DNA of 64,000 nt, from positions 1-64,000 of the forward strand of contig CALKBI010000001.1 in assembly GCA_937990185.1 (NCBI GenBank). Direction: 5' to 3'. Shown in pieces: positions 53,428 through 63,270 of the stretch (position 1 is its first letter; every line of letters starts with the position of its first letter). The position numbers were made by a program, and so were the translations under genes. The notes under the pieces were generated by a model that saw nothing but the letters and a program-made list of their open reading frames with translations, did no database searches and was not told the origin of the DNA. This DNA is from an uncultured Neomegalonema sp. Lineage in GTDB: Bacteria; Pseudomonadota; Alphaproteobacteria; Rhodobacterales; Rhodobacteraceae.

Positions 53428-55017
53428 ATGCTTCCTAAAGTCGGCACTTATGATGAATTATGCCGGAGTTTTTCATGGGAAATCCCTGATCGGTATAACA
53501 TCGGTTGGGATGTTTGCGATAAATGGGCAGAGGTGGAACCGGACCGTGTTGCGCTGATCCTCGATGAAGAAAACCGCACGGTTAGCTTCGGCGAATTGCG
53601 AAGCTTATCCAACCAGCTTGCAAATCTATTCCAAGCGTATGGTGTAAAGTCTGGAGATCGCGTTGGTGTTTTACTACCGCAGCAACTGGAAACTGCGGTA
53701 GCGTACATCGCGGCGCTAAAGCTGGGCGCAATCACGATTCCGCTTTTTACTTTGTTTGGCGAAGAGGCCTTGGGCCATCGCTTGCAAGATGGCGGAGCGA
53801 AACTGATTGTCACCAATCACGAGGGTGCAGCGAAAGTTGCGGGGATGCGTGATGTATTGCCCGCATTAACAACCGTGCTGAATGTAGATGATGGGTTGGG
53901 TGCGGCGTTATCATCGCAGTCTGAAGACTTTTCGATTTACGATAGTTTGGCAGACGACCCTGCGATCCTGATTTATACTTCTGGGACAACAGGAAAGCCT
54001 AAAGGTGCGCTTCATGCGCATCGTGTTTTGTTAGGCCATCTTCCGGGTGTGGAAATGAGCCATGATCTTTTCCCGCAGACGGATGATAAAATCTGGACGC
54101 CTGCAGACTGGGCATGGATAGGCGGATTGCTCGATGTTTTAATGCCTGCCCTGCATCATGGTATTCCTGTGGTCGCGCGCCGTTTTACTAAGTTCACCGG
54201 AGAAGCGGCATTTGATCTGATGATCAGGCAGCAAGTGCGCAATGCGTTTCTGCCGCCGACCGCGTTAAAGATTATGCGCGGCGTTGTTGATCCGCCTCGT
54301 CCGAATTTAAGGACCGTCGGCAGCGGCGGAGAGAGCCTTGGTGCGGAACTGCTCGATTGGGGTAGAAAAACGCTTGGCGTGACCATCAATGAATTTTACG
54401 GGCAAACCGAATGCAACATGATCGTTTCATCGGCGCAATCACTAGGCGTGCAACGTTCCGGCGTCATGGGATGGCGTGTGCCGGGGCATGATGTTGCAGT
54501 GCTGGATGAAGGTGCAAACCCGGTGATTGGCAGCGAAGGGCGCATCGCGGTTAAGCGCGGCTCGCCCGTGATGTTTCTTGGATATTGGAACAATGCAAAA
54601 GCTACCGCTGAAAAGTTTGACAGCGATTGGTTGATCACCGGAGATCGCGGCCTTCAGAACGAAGATGGCGCAATCCAATTTATCGGGCGCGATGACGATG
54701 TGATTTCTTCGGCTGGTTATCGTATTGGACCGGGCGAAGTTGAAGATTGCCTTCTCAAACATGAAGCGGTGGCTTTGGCTGGTGTAATTGGAAAGCCGGA
54801 TAGCTTACGCGGCGAGATCGTCAAAGCCTACATTGTGCTGGCCGAAGGACATGAGGCCAGTGATAATCTGGCCGAGGAAATAAGTACGTTTGTTAAGACC
54901 CGGTTGGCCGCGCATGAATATCCGCGTGAAGTTGTGTTCCTCGATACTCTGCCTATGACCACGACTGGAAAGATTATCCGTCAAGAGCTGCGCGAAAGAG
55001 ACCGAAATGGTGTATAA
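53428..55017 (+). CDS. AMP-forming acyl-CoA synthetase
   Basis: 529 residues. ANL superfamily: P-loop YTSGTTGKPKG, DWAWIGGLLDVLMPALHHG, EFYGQTECN, WLITGDRG, GRDDDVISSAGYRIGPGEVE and the C-terminal Lys in TTTGKIIRQELR. Activates a short/medium-chain acid or acetoacetate to its CoA ester. The next genes (thioesterase, HMG-CoA lyase) make acetoacetate or a branched acid plausible substrates. The stop is followed at once by the thioesterase leader. Confidence 0.88.
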   Translation: MLPKVGTYDELCRSFSWEIPDRYNIGWDVCDKWAEVEPDRVALILDEENRTVSFGELRSLSNQLANLFQAYGVKSGDRVGVLLPQQLETAVAYIAALKLGAITIPLFTLFGEEALGHRLQDGGAKLIVTNHEGAAKVAGMRDVLPALTTVLNVDDGLGAALSSQSEDFSIYDSLADDPAILIYTSGTTGKPKGALHAHRVLLGHLPGVEMSHDLFPQTDDKIWTPADWAWIGGLLDVLMPALHHGIPVVARRFTKFTGEAAFDLMIRQQVRNAFLPPTALKIMRGVVDPPRPNLRTVGSGGESLGAELLDWGRKTLGVTINEFYGQTECNMIVSSAQSLGVQRSGVMGWRVPGHDVAVLDEGANPVIGSEGRIAVKRGSPVMFLGYWNNAKATAEKFDSDWLITGDRGLQNEDGAIQFIGRDDDVISSAGYRIGPGEVEDCLLKHEAVALAGVIGKPDSLRGEIVKAYIVLAEGHEASDNLAEEISTFVKTRLAAHEYPREVVFLDTLPMTTTGKIIRQELRERDRNGV

Positions 55018-55049
55018 TGTGCCCCGCTGTTTCATGGAGAAGGTCAAGG

Positions 55050-55535
55050 ATGACTGAGCATAAATTTGCGGCATCGCCGGATGATTTGCTGACACCGGCT
55101 GACTTGTCCAAGATGAGCGGCTTTGATTTTATTGATGGCATTAGACTTGGGAAATACCCGGCGCCGCCCATTGCCAAGACGCTGAACTTTAGATTGGTTG
55201 AGGTCGAGGAAGGCCGTGTTGTTTTTGCCGGGACGCCTGAATTTGCTTCATACAATCCGCTTGGCGGCGCGCATGGGGGATGGTTTGGAACGTTGCTGGA
55301 TAGTTGCATGGCTTGCGCGGTTCAAACCACCTGTCCACAGGGCAAGGGTTATACAACAGTCGAGTACAAAATCACGATACTGCGGCCTGCTTTCATCACG
55401 ACGCCTCCTCTACAGGCCATAGGAACCGTAGTTTCTTCCGGTCGTCGGATCGCGACGGCAACTGGCGAAATGGTTGACGAGAACGGGAAAGTCTACGCAA
55501 CCGGGACAACCACTTGTTTGGTATTCGATCTATGA
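55050..55535 (+). CDS. PaaI-family hotdog thioesterase
   Basis: 161 residues from ATG 55050 behind AGGTCAAGG. Hotdog fold with the PaaI active-site pattern N-P-L-G-G-A-H-G-G-W (Asn, His, Gly), then LLDSCMACAVQT, and the late GRRIATATGEMVDENGKVYATGTTTCLVF. Cleaves an aromatic or branched acyl-CoA. The stop overlaps the HMG-CoA lyase start (ATGA). Confidence 0.88.
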   Translation: MTEHKFAASPDDLLTPADLSKMSGFDFIDGIRLGKYPAPPIAKTLNFRLVEVEEGRVVFAGTPEFASYNPLGGAHGGWFGTLLDSCMACAVQTTCPQGKGYTTVEYKITILRPAFITTPPLQAIGTVVSSGRRIATATGEMVDENGKVYATGTTTCLVFDL

Positions 55536-56401
55536 GTGAACATGTCACTATTTTTGAAATGGCCCCGCGGGACGGGCTTCAGAATGAAAAGCGCCAAATC
55601 GCCACGGCGGATAAAGTTACGTTGGTTGATCGACTGTCCTTGTGCGGGTTCTCTAAGATCGAAGTAACGAGTTTTGTGCCGCCGAAATGGGTTCCCCAGA
55701 TGGCTGATGCTATTGATGTTATGGCGGGAATAGACAGAGCACCGGACGTTTCTTACGCAGTGTTGACGCCGAATATGCGCGGGTTAGAGGCTGCGGTGGC
55801 TTCGAAAGCGGATGAAGTGGCAATCTTTGCCGCAGCATCGGAAGGATTTTCTAAAGCAAATCTCAATGCGACGATGCAGGAAAGTCTGGAACGGTTTCGG
55901 GATGTGGCCCTCGCCGCGCAGGAACGAGGTATTCCCGTGCGGGGATATGTTTCGGTTGTCACTGATTGCCCTTTCGATGGTCCCGTCAAGCCTGAGGTTG
56001 TGGCACGCGTCGCTGACGCCTTGTTTGAGATGGGGTGTTATGAGGTCTCGCTCGGTGACACGATCGGTCACGCGACGCCGGAAACGACTGAAGCCATGTT
56101 GTTTGAAATCATGAAAGTTGCACCGGCAGAAAAATTCGCAGGGCATTTTCACGATACTAAAGGCCGCGCGCTTGAGAATATTGGCGTGTCCCTCGATCAT
56201 GGATTGCGGGTTTTTGATAGCTGTGTTGGCGGTTTGGGAGGCTGTCCCTATGCACCCGGTGCGCAAGGAAATGTCGCGACAGAAGCTGTGATCCCGTTTG
56301 TGGAAGCAAAAGGGTTTGTCACCGGCATTGATATGGAGGCGGTTTCTGCCGCTGCGATATTTGCAAAAGAACTTGTGGGATTCACAAACAAGCATGAGTG
56401 A
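55532..56401 (+). CDS. liuE: hydroxymethylglutaryl-CoA lyase
   Basis: 289 residues from ATG 55532. HMGL-like barrel: FEMAPRDGLQNEKRQI, EVTSFVPPKWVPQMAD, and the signature DSCVGGLGGCPYAPGAQGN with the catalytic Cys. Splits HMG-CoA into acetyl-CoA and acetoacetate, last committed step of leucine breakdown. Follows the acyl-CoA synthetase and thioesterase in one operon; the hydratase for the step before it lies beyond recQ. Confidence 0.94.
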   Translation: MSEHVTIFEMAPRDGLQNEKRQIATADKVTLVDRLSLCGFSKIEVTSFVPPKWVPQMADAIDVMAGIDRAPDVSYAVLTPNMRGLEAAVASKADEVAIFAAASEGFSKANLNATMQESLERFRDVALAAQERGIPVRGYVSVVTDCPFDGPVKPEVVARVADALFEMGCYEVSLGDTIGHATPETTEAMLFEIMKVAPAEKFAGHFHDTKGRALENIGVSLDHGLRVFDSCVGGLGGCPYAPGAQGNVATEAVIPFVEAKGFVTGIDMEAVSAAAIFAKELVGFTNKHE

Positions 56402-56452
56402 TCTAAGGTAGCTAAAACAACGATAATCGAGCAACCTGATGCCTTGTTTCGC

Positions 56453-58249
56453 ATGACTGAGACCCTCACGACCCTGCGTGATACGTTTGGCTTTGACGGC
56501 TTTCGATCCGGTCAAGAAGAGATCGTCGATGCTGCAATGGCGGGCGAAGACTTATTGGCTATTATGCCGACGGGGGGTGGAAAGTCGCTTTGTTTTCAGC
56601 TTCCTGCGATTATCCGTGACGGGCTGACAGTAGTAGTTTCACCCCTTATTGCGCTGATGCGGGGCCAAGTAGCGCAAATGAGAGAGATCGGCGTTGCCGC
56701 GCGGTCATTGTCGTCGGGCAATACATCCGAGGAAAACGCGCTGGCGATGACCGAGGCCGAGGATGGTGCGCTGGACATGCTGTATCTGTCGCCGGAACGT
56801 CTGGCACGGCATGGGATGAAGGCATTCCTTAAACGAATTGGCGTGACGATGATTGCGGTAGACGAGGCGCATTGTGTCTCGCAATGGGGACATGATTTTC
56901 GCCCTGAATACCGAATGATCGGCGAGGTGCGTGATGCGCTGGGCGGTGTGCAGGTTTTAGCTTTTACTGCGACGGCGGATGAACTGACCCGCAAGGATAT
57001 AGAAGACAAATTATTTGCCGCAAAACCTCGCACGTTTTTGCGTGGGTTTGATCGTCCGAATATCAGCCTTGCTATGACGCCGCGCAACAATGGCAAAAAG
57101 CAGCTCCTCGATTTTCTGGCACAGCACAAAGGTGAGAGCGGTATTATCTATTGTCAGTCCCGTAAGCGCGTCGAGGATACAACGGATCATTTGCGTAAAA
57201 ACGGCATCAATGCCTTAGCGTATCATGCCGGGTTAGACCCTCAAATGCGGAGCAATACGCAAGACACATTTTTGCGCGAGGACGGTGTGGTTGTTGTTGC
57301 GACGGTCGCTTTCGGTATGGGAATTGATAAGCCGGATGTACGGTTTGTCTTTCATATGGATTTGCCGAAAAACATCGAGGGCTATTATCAAGAAATTGGT
57401 CGCGGTGGGCGCGACGGCCTGCCTGCTACGGCACATCTGCTGTATGGCATGGGCGAGGTACGCCAATATCGGCAATGGATTGATGAAAGTGATGCTGGCG
57501 AAGATCAGAAACGGATTGAGCGCCAAAAACTCACGGCGCTGGTTGGCCTTTGTGAAACAACGCAATGTCGTCGCACGGCTTTGCTTGGATATTTTGGTGA
57601 AGCGGCTGGCGGCTGTGGCAATTGTGATATTTGCCGGGGCGAGGTTGAGACGATTGATGGTACTGTGTTGGCTCAAAAGGCGCTGTCTGTCATTTTACGA
57701 ACCCGCGAGATTTTCGGCATGGAGCATTTGATTACTGTGCTTCGCGGCGAACGCAATCCGATGTGCGATAAGCATGGTCATGCTGATTTGCCGACCTTTG
57801 GTGTGGGTGCGGATATTCCGAAAACGGAATGGCGCAGTATCTTTCGGCAGGTTTATGCAGCGGGCTATGCCAGCGTCGATGTCGAAAACTACAGCCGTTG
57901 GACTGTGACGGAAGAGGGTTGGAAAGTCTTGCGCGGGCAGCAAGCCGTTACATTGCGTAAACCGGGTAAAACTGCAAAAACGCGCGAAGCTGGTATTGAT
58001 ATGAGCGATGCGGATGCGGCTTTGTTTGATGACCTGAAATCGCTGCGGCGGGATCTTGCCAAAGAGCGCGATGTGCCTGCATACGTTATCTTTGCTGATC
58101 GGACGCTGATCGAAATGGCGTCGCTTGCGCCGATCGATGAAAATGGGTTGCGCGATGTGCATGGAGTTGGCGAGAAAAAGATCGAACGCTATGGTGCGGC
58201 CTTCTTGGGCCGGATCAAACAGCATAAGCAACGGAGCGCAGCGGCATGA
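56453..58249 (+). CDS. recQ: ATP-dependent DNA helicase RecQ
   Basis: 598 residues from ATG 56453. Walker A MPTGGGKSLCFQLPA, DEAH box AVDEAHCVSQWGHDFRPEY, FRATADELTRKDI-type motif III, QEIGRGGRDG (motif VI), zinc cysteines CETTQCRR...CGNCDIC, and a C-terminal HRDC domain (DDLKSLRRDLAKERDVPAYVIFADRTLIEMA). Complete by length. It sits inside the leucine-breakdown operon; its stop overlaps the next gene by four bases (ATGA). Confidence 0.95.
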   Translation: MTETLTTLRDTFGFDGFRSGQEEIVDAAMAGEDLLAIMPTGGGKSLCFQLPAIIRDGLTVVVSPLIALMRGQVAQMREIGVAARSLSSGNTSEENALAMTEAEDGALDMLYLSPERLARHGMKAFLKRIGVTMIAVDEAHCVSQWGHDFRPEYRMIGEVRDALGGVQVLAFTATADELTRKDIEDKLFAAKPRTFLRGFDRPNISLAMTPRNNGKKQLLDFLAQHKGESGIIYCQSRKRVEDTTDHLRKNGINALAYHAGLDPQMRSNTQDTFLREDGVVVVATVAFGMGIDKPDVRFVFHMDLPKNIEGYYQEIGRGGRDGLPATAHLLYGMGEVRQYRQWIDESDAGEDQKRIERQKLTALVGLCETTQCRRTALLGYFGEAAGGCGNCDICRGEVETIDGTVLAQKALSVILRTREIFGMEHLITVLRGERNPMCDKHGHADLPTFGVGADIPKTEWRSIFRQVYAAGYASVDVENYSRWTVTEEGWKVLRGQQAVTLRKPGKTAKTREAGIDMSDADAALFDDLKSLRRDLAKERDVPAYVIFADRTLIEMASLAPIDENGLRDVHGVGEKKIERYGAAFLGRIKQHKQRSAAA

Positions 58250-59028
58250 CCGGGACTTTACGCATCGACAGTGATGCGCGCGGTGTTGCGACAGTCACGC
58301 TCACACGCGGTGAAAAGCACAACGCGATGAATGGTCAGATGATGACCGAGCTAACGCAGGCTGCCGCAACATTAGGGGCTGATCCTGCGGTGCGCGCGGT
58401 TGTATTTTCCAGTGAAGGAAAGAGCTTTTCCGCTGGGGCTGATCTTGGTTGGATGCGTGAGCAAGTGGCGGCGGATCGGGCGGGCCGTATCGCCGAAGCC
58501 ACGCGGCTTGCGAACATGCTGCGAGCGTTGAATGAGATGCCAAAGCCTCTCATTGCTCGGGTGCATGGTAATGCTTTCGGCGGGGGGTTGGGGATTATCA
58601 GCGTCTGCGATGTGGCGATCTGTGTTGAGGATACAAAATTCGGATTCACGGAAACGCGGCTTGGAATTATCCCCGGAACAATTTCGCCTTATGTGATTGC
58701 GCGGATGGGCGAGGGACGTGCCCGGCAGGTTATGATGTCATCGCGGCTATTCGGCGCTGACGAAGCAAAGGATCTAGGATTGATTGCGAAAGTTGTCACT
58801 CCGGAGAATCTCGATGCAGCGGTCGAGGCGGAGATTGCTCCCTATCTGAATGCCGCTCCTGAAGCTGTGGCTCGGGCAAAAGCACTTGTCCGCAGCTTAG
58901 GTCCGGTGATTGATGATGACGTGATTGCAGGGACCATCAATAGGTTGGTGGATACGTGGGAGACAGACGAGGCGCGGCAGGGTCTTGCCGCTTTCTTTGA
59001 TAAAACGAAACCGAGTTGGGTTTCGTGA
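58246..59028 (+). CDS. liuC: enoyl-CoA hydratase, methylglutaconyl-CoA hydratase-like
   Basis: 260 residues. Crotonase fold: ERGEKHNAMNGQM, oxyanion FSSEGKSFSAGADLGWM, and HGNAFGGGLGIISVCDVAI with the Gly pair, then ETRLGIIPGTISPYVIARMG with the catalytic Glu positions. The PGTISPYV form and company of liuA, liuB and liuE favour 3-methylglutaconyl-CoA hydratase. Lies between recQ and mutS with 22 bases to mutS. Confidence 0.88.
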   Translation: MTGTLRIDSDARGVATVTLTRGEKHNAMNGQMMTELTQAAATLGADPAVRAVVFSSEGKSFSAGADLGWMREQVAADRAGRIAEATRLANMLRALNEMPKPLIARVHGNAFGGGLGIISVCDVAICVEDTKFGFTETRLGIIPGTISPYVIARMGEGRARQVMMSSRLFGADEAKDLGLIAKVVTPENLDAAVEAEIAPYLNAAPEAVARAKALVRSLGPVIDDDVIAGTINRLVDTWETDEARQGLAAFFDKTKPSWVS

Positions 59029-59050
59029 TGCGATATGTGTATCCTTCCCC

Positions 59051-61687
59051 ATGAGCGCGCCAACTAAAACTGGCGGCGAAAAAATTACGCCGTCGATGCA
59101 GCAATATTTCACCGTTAAAGAACAGCATCCGAAAGCGTTGCTGTTTTTTCGTATGGGCGATTTTTATGAGCTGTTTTTTGATGATGCCGTAAAAGCCGCC
59201 GCCGCGCTCGACATTGCATTGACCAAACGCGGCAAGCATCAGGGTGAAGATATCGCAATGTGCGGTGTGCCAGCGCATTCCGCTGAAGGGTATCTCGCGC
59301 AGCTAACCCGTAAAGGCTTTACGGTGGCCATCTGCGATCAAATGGAATCGCCTGCAGAAGCCAAGAAGCGCGGGTCAAAATCTGTTGTTCACCGTGATGT
59401 CGTTCGAGTCGTAACACCCGGTACGTTGACTGAAGACACGTTGCTGGATGCCCGCACTCATAACTTTCTCGCGGCTTACGCAGAGGTGCGCGGAGAGGCA
59501 GCACTTGGGTGGCTCGATATGTCATCGGGCGAGTTTGCCGTGTCGCGCACTGCTGATGGATTAAACGCGGAGCTTGCGCGGATTGCGCCCTCGGAAATTC
59601 TTGTCTCTGAAAAATTCTTTGAAGATTCCGAATTGCTATCGCTTTTAGAAGAGGTCGCTCAGGTAACGCCGCTCGGCGCGGCAAGTTTTGACAGCACATC
59701 GGCTGACCGGCGGATTTGCGAGCTGTTTAAAGTCAGCTCGCTTGATGCTTACGGCGCGTTTGACCGGGCCGAGCTTTCGGCAATGGGCGCATTGGTGGAT
59801 TATGTTGCCATCACGCAAAAAGGGGCATTGCCACATATCCGTCCTCCCCGGCGGGAAGAGCTTGGTTCGGCAATGCGGATTGATGCAGCGACGCGGCGCA
59901 ATCTCGAACTGACCAAGACACTCGGCGGTGAACGTGCCGGATCGTTGCTTGCGACGATTGACCGGACTGTCACCGGTGCCGGAGCGCGCCTTCTCGCATC
60001 GCGCCTTGCTGCGCCGCTTACGGATGTAGCGACGATTGTGAGGCGGCAGGATTCGGTTTCATGCCTGCGCGATGATCCTGATTTATCGGATACCTGCCGG
60101 AGCAGTTTGAAATCTGCTCCTGACATAGCGCGAGCTTTGTCGCGCCTTTCGCTGGGCCGGGGAGGGCCGCGCGATTTATCCGCTATGCGCGATGGGTTGG
60201 CAGCAGCAGCGACTTTAGCGCGGCGATTGGAATTGATGAATGACCTGCCTGCCGAAATCGCCGATGCGGGCGTGGCTTTGCAGGGACACGAGGCTCTGAC
60301 CGATCAATTACGCGGTGCGCTCGCTGCTGACTTGCCGATGTTGGCCCGCGAGGGAGGGTTTATCGCAGCGGGTTGGAATGCTGCCCTTGATGAACTGCGC
60401 GGCTTGCGTGATGACAGCCGCCGCATTGTCCGCGACATGGAGGCTCGGCTAAAAACTGAGAGCGGCATCAATGCGCTGAAGATCAAGTTTAACGGTGTGC
60501 TTGGGTATTTTATCGAAGTCCCTCCTGCCCATGCCGACAAGATGACAGACGAGCAATTTATCCATCGGCAAACCCTCGCAAGTGCTGTGCGGTATACGAC
60601 GGGTGAGTTGGCCGATCTGGATGGCCGCATTTCAAGAGCAGGTGCGCAAGCCATCGAAGCGGAACTTGCTTTGTTTGAAGAATTGCGGGTGGCAATTCTC
60701 GAACGCGCCCCTCAGATTTCCGCAGCGGCGGAGGCGCTGGCGGTGCTGGACACGTCGGCTGCGCTTGCAGAGCTGGCCGCAGATGAAGGATGGATTCGCC
60801 CGCGTGTAGACGGGTCGCTCGTCTTTGCCGTGGAAGGCGCGCGGCATCCTGTTGTAGAGGCGGCATTAAAAGCCGGGGGCGAGCAGTTCGTTGCCAATGA
60901 TTGCGATCTTTCGGATGAGCGGCTGTGGTTGCTTACGGGGCCTAATATGGCTGGTAAGTCCACTTTTCTCAGGCAAAACGCCTTGATTGCAGTGCTGGCG
61001 CAAATGGGGTCGTTTGTTCCGGCGCGCGCGGCACATATCGGGATTGTGGATTGCCTCTTTAGCCGTGTTGGGGCGTCGGATGATCTGGCGCGGGGGCGTT
61101 CGACCTTTATGGTCGAGATGGTCGAAACTGCTGCGATCCTTAATCAATCCGGCGAACGTGCGTTGGTAATCCTAGATGAGATTGGTCGGGGGACCGCGAC
61201 TTTTGATGGACTAAGCATAGCTTGGGCGACTGTTGAGCATCTGCATGATGTCAATAAATGCCGGGGGCTATTCGCAACGCATTATCACGAGTTGACCGAA
61301 TTAGCGGCGCGGTTGGACGGCACAAAAAATGCGGCTATGAAAGTGGCTGAATATCAGGGCGATATTATCTTTTTGCACGAGGTCGAGCCGGGCGCAGCCA
61401 CTCGCAGTTATGGCGTTCAAGTGGCGCGCAAAGCGGGTTTGCCTGCATCGGTCGTTGCCCGTGCGCGTGAAGTCCTCGAACGATTGGAAAAAGGCGATGC
61501 CGAGGGCGGTGAGGCGCGCATACGCGCCCTTGTAGATGATTTGCCTCTTTTTGCTGCGACAGCCGTTAAAGCTGAAGCGGAAAGTGGCCCGTCTCCGGTT
61601 GATGAAGCCCTATCGTCGCTTGATCCTGATGCAATGAATCCGCGCGAGGCTCTTGATGCGCTCTATCGCCTCAAAGCTCTGATTTAA
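59051..61687 (+). CDS. mutS: DNA mismatch repair protein MutS
   Basis: 878 residues from ATG 59051 (MSAPTKTGG). Mismatch-reading Phe-x-Glu in GDFYELFFDD, connector and core, clamp, Walker A GPNMAGKST near residue 628, SRVGASDDLARGRSTFMVEM, Walker B VILDEIGRGTATFDG and a helix-turn-helix C-terminus. The frame is open upstream into liuC, but that part is not MutS-like. The ribosome site is weak. mutL is not in this window. Confidence 0.97.
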   Translation: MSAPTKTGGEKITPSMQQYFTVKEQHPKALLFFRMGDFYELFFDDAVKAAAALDIALTKRGKHQGEDIAMCGVPAHSAEGYLAQLTRKGFTVAICDQMESPAEAKKRGSKSVVHRDVVRVVTPGTLTEDTLLDARTHNFLAAYAEVRGEAALGWLDMSSGEFAVSRTADGLNAELARIAPSEILVSEKFFEDSELLSLLEEVAQVTPLGAASFDSTSADRRICELFKVSSLDAYGAFDRAELSAMGALVDYVAITQKGALPHIRPPRREELGSAMRIDAATRRNLELTKTLGGERAGSLLATIDRTVTGAGARLLASRLAAPLTDVATIVRRQDSVSCLRDDPDLSDTCRSSLKSAPDIARALSRLSLGRGGPRDLSAMRDGLAAAATLARRLELMNDLPAEIADAGVALQGHEALTDQLRGALAADLPMLAREGGFIAAGWNAALDELRGLRDDSRRIVRDMEARLKTESGINALKIKFNGVLGYFIEVPPAHADKMTDEQFIHRQTLASAVRYTTGELADLDGRISRAGAQAIEAELALFEELRVAILERAPQISAAAEALAVLDTSAALAELAADEGWIRPRVDGSLVFAVEGARHPVVEAALKAGGEQFVANDCDLSDERLWLLTGPNMAGKSTFLRQNALIAVLAQMGSFVPARAAHIGIVDCLFSRVGASDDLARGRSTFMVEMVETAAILNQSGERALVILDEIGRGTATFDGLSIAWATVEHLHDVNKCRGLFATHYHELTELAARLDGTKNAAMKVAEYQGDIIFLHEVEPGAATRSYGVQVARKAGLPASVVARAREVLERLEKGDAEGGEARIRALVDDLPLFAATAVKAEAESGPSPVDEALSSLDPDAMNPREALDALYRLKALI

Positions 61688-61736
61688 TCATCCGCCTTTT
61701 AACCATCCATTTACCATAAAAGTTCACGCTCGCGAC

Positions 61737-62105
61737 ATGCTTGCTCCTATACGCCATTTAATCGGGTCGACCCGTTACTCCCTGCAAGGCGCGCAGGTGC
61801 TTATGCGCGAGATGGCTGCACGGATTGAAATCGGGGCTTACTTTATAGCCCTTGGTCTTTTGGCTCTTTTTGGCGCAGAGCTGCGGCACTGGATTATCAT
61901 GACAGTGCTGTTTCTTATTTTATTGGCTGTTGAAGCGCTCAATACGGCGATTGAGGCAATCGTAGATCATATCTCACCGGAACGGAGTGATTTTGCGCGT
62001 GATGCGAAAGATTTGGGGTCTGCCGGTGTGTTTTTTGTCGTGCTCGCGACCAAATGCTATTTGATCGCGGCTATCTTGAGTTCACTGGGCTTTTTTGATT
62101 TCTGA
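61737..62105 (+). CDS. dgkA: diacylglycerol kinase
   Basis: 122 residues with three spans. Prokaryotic DgkA: RSTRYSLQGA (N-terminal helix, E. coli-like G-x-x-R-I-x-x-A), the catalytic EALNTAIEAIVDHISPE and the DLGSAGVFF motif. Recycles diacylglycerol at the inner membrane. 49 bases after mutS on the same strand. Confidence 0.93.
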   Translation: MLAPIRHLIGSTRYSLQGAQVLMREMAARIEIGAYFIALGLLALFGAELRHWIIMTVLFLILLAVEALNTAIEAIVDHISPERSDFARDAKDLGSAGVFFVVLATKCYLIAAILSSLGFFDF

Positions 62106-62113
62106 TCGCGATG

Positions 62114-62587
62114 CTAAGCACGTTGGATAAAATACCGTCCTTCCGGCACACCGTCAGGTGTGGGTAGCATCTCGAACCCCTCAAATTTAGCGTTCGTGAC
62201 GATCAATGCACCCGGCGCTAGGATATTATGCAAGACGTTCCCGACAGCATCCGCTAACGGGCGGTCTTTCTCAGGGACGCCAATGCCTAGGTCATAATGG
62301 GCGAGCGATATGGTTTGCCCGACCCGTTCCGCAAGATCTTCGATCATCGCGACCGCTTCGCCTTCAAGATACAGCTCTTTTGGTGGAATAGAGGACGGGT
62401 GCGCTTTCATCGCACGATCAATTGACCAGATGTCGCGTTCGGGTGCGATTTCGCTCAAGTGATGGTATGTCCGCCCGTTTCCAAGGCCAATATCAAGGAA
62501 TTGCCCTTCGGGTGCGTGGTCAACAGCCCAGCCCAAACAGTCTCTTTGGGCGGTGAGGCGACGAATAACACTATCTAATCTGCTCAT
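62114..62587 (-). CDS. class I SAM-dependent methyltransferase
   Basis: 157 residues from ATG 62587 behind AGGAAGC; a GTG one codon earlier is possible. SAM motif I FLDIGLGNGRTYHHL, Asp of motif II in IWSIDRAM, then DLGIG and a late ILAPGALIVTNA. Short for the family, without a substrate domain, so target unknown. Divergent from pgsA with about 40 bases between starts. Confidence 0.7.
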   Translation of the reverse strand: MSRLDSVIRRLTAQRDCLGWAVDHAPEGQFLDIGLGNGRTYHHLSEIAPERDIWSIDRAMKAHPSSIPPKELYLEGEAVAMIEDLAERVGQTISLAHYDLGIGVPEKDRPLADAVGNVLHNILAPGALIVTNAKFEGFEMLPTPDGVPEGRYFIQRA

Positions 62588-62628
62588 CACAGCTTCCTAT
62601 GAGGCGTTTCAGTCGCTATCAAGGCCCA

Positions 62629-63270
62629 ATGATCTGGACTGTACCTAATATACTCACGATTATTCGTGTTATCGCTGCGCCTTTCGTCGCGTTGTCTTTT
62701 GCTGTCTTTGAGCGTCCCTTTGCTGATTGGTTTGCATTTTGCCTGTTTATGGGCGCGGCATTTACCGATTTTGTTGATGGCTGGTATGCGCGGAAATTCA
62801 ACGCCACCAGTGCATTTGGTAAGATGCTCGATCCGATTGCGGATAAAGCGATGGTGATCATTGCGCTTTTCTCGCTTGCGGTGCTCTACGGTGTGAATTG
62901 GTGGTTTGCAATTCCTGCAACAGTGATTCTGCTGCGGGAAGTGCTGGTTTCCGGGCTGCGGGAATACCTTGGCGATATCAAGCTCGACGTGACCAATCTG
63001 GCGAAATGGAAGACGACTGCCCAAATGTGTGCGATTGGCGGTTTGTTCCTCGCTGCGGGTTGGAACACTTATTTTGATGTTGCGGATGTCAAAGCCGCCG
63101 GAGAGCTTGCCACACGCAAGATGAAGATTGCGCGGGTTGGCGGCGGTTATGTCTTCTATCTGTCTATGGGCCTGCTTTGGGTAGCTGCTGCGCTGACTTT
63201 GATTACCGGCTGGGATTATTTCCGCAAAGGCATGCGTTATATCCGTGAGGCGGATGGAGTCGCGTCATGA
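62629..63270 (+). CDS. pgsA: CDP-diacylglycerol--glycerol-3-phosphate 3-phosphatidyltransferase
   Basis: 213 residues from ATG 62629 behind AAGG; the frame also has an ATG at 62599 without a ribosome site. MIWTVPNILTIIRV is the usual PgsA start. CDP-alcohol phosphotransferase motif D-x2-D-G-x2-A-R-x8-G-x3-D-x3-D is complete in DFVDGWYARKFNATSAFGKM then LDPIADK. Makes phosphatidylglycerol phosphate. Overlaps the next small gene by four bases (ATGA). Confidence 0.93.
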   Translation: MIWTVPNILTIIRVIAAPFVALSFAVFERPFADWFAFCLFMGAAFTDFVDGWYARKFNATSAFGKMLDPIADKAMVIIALFSLAVLYGVNWWFAIPATVILLREVLVSGLREYLGDIKLDVTNLAKWKTTAQMCAIGGLFLAAGWNTYFDVADVKAAGELATRKMKIARVGGGYVFYLSMGLLWVAAALTLITGWDYFRKGMRYIREADGVAS

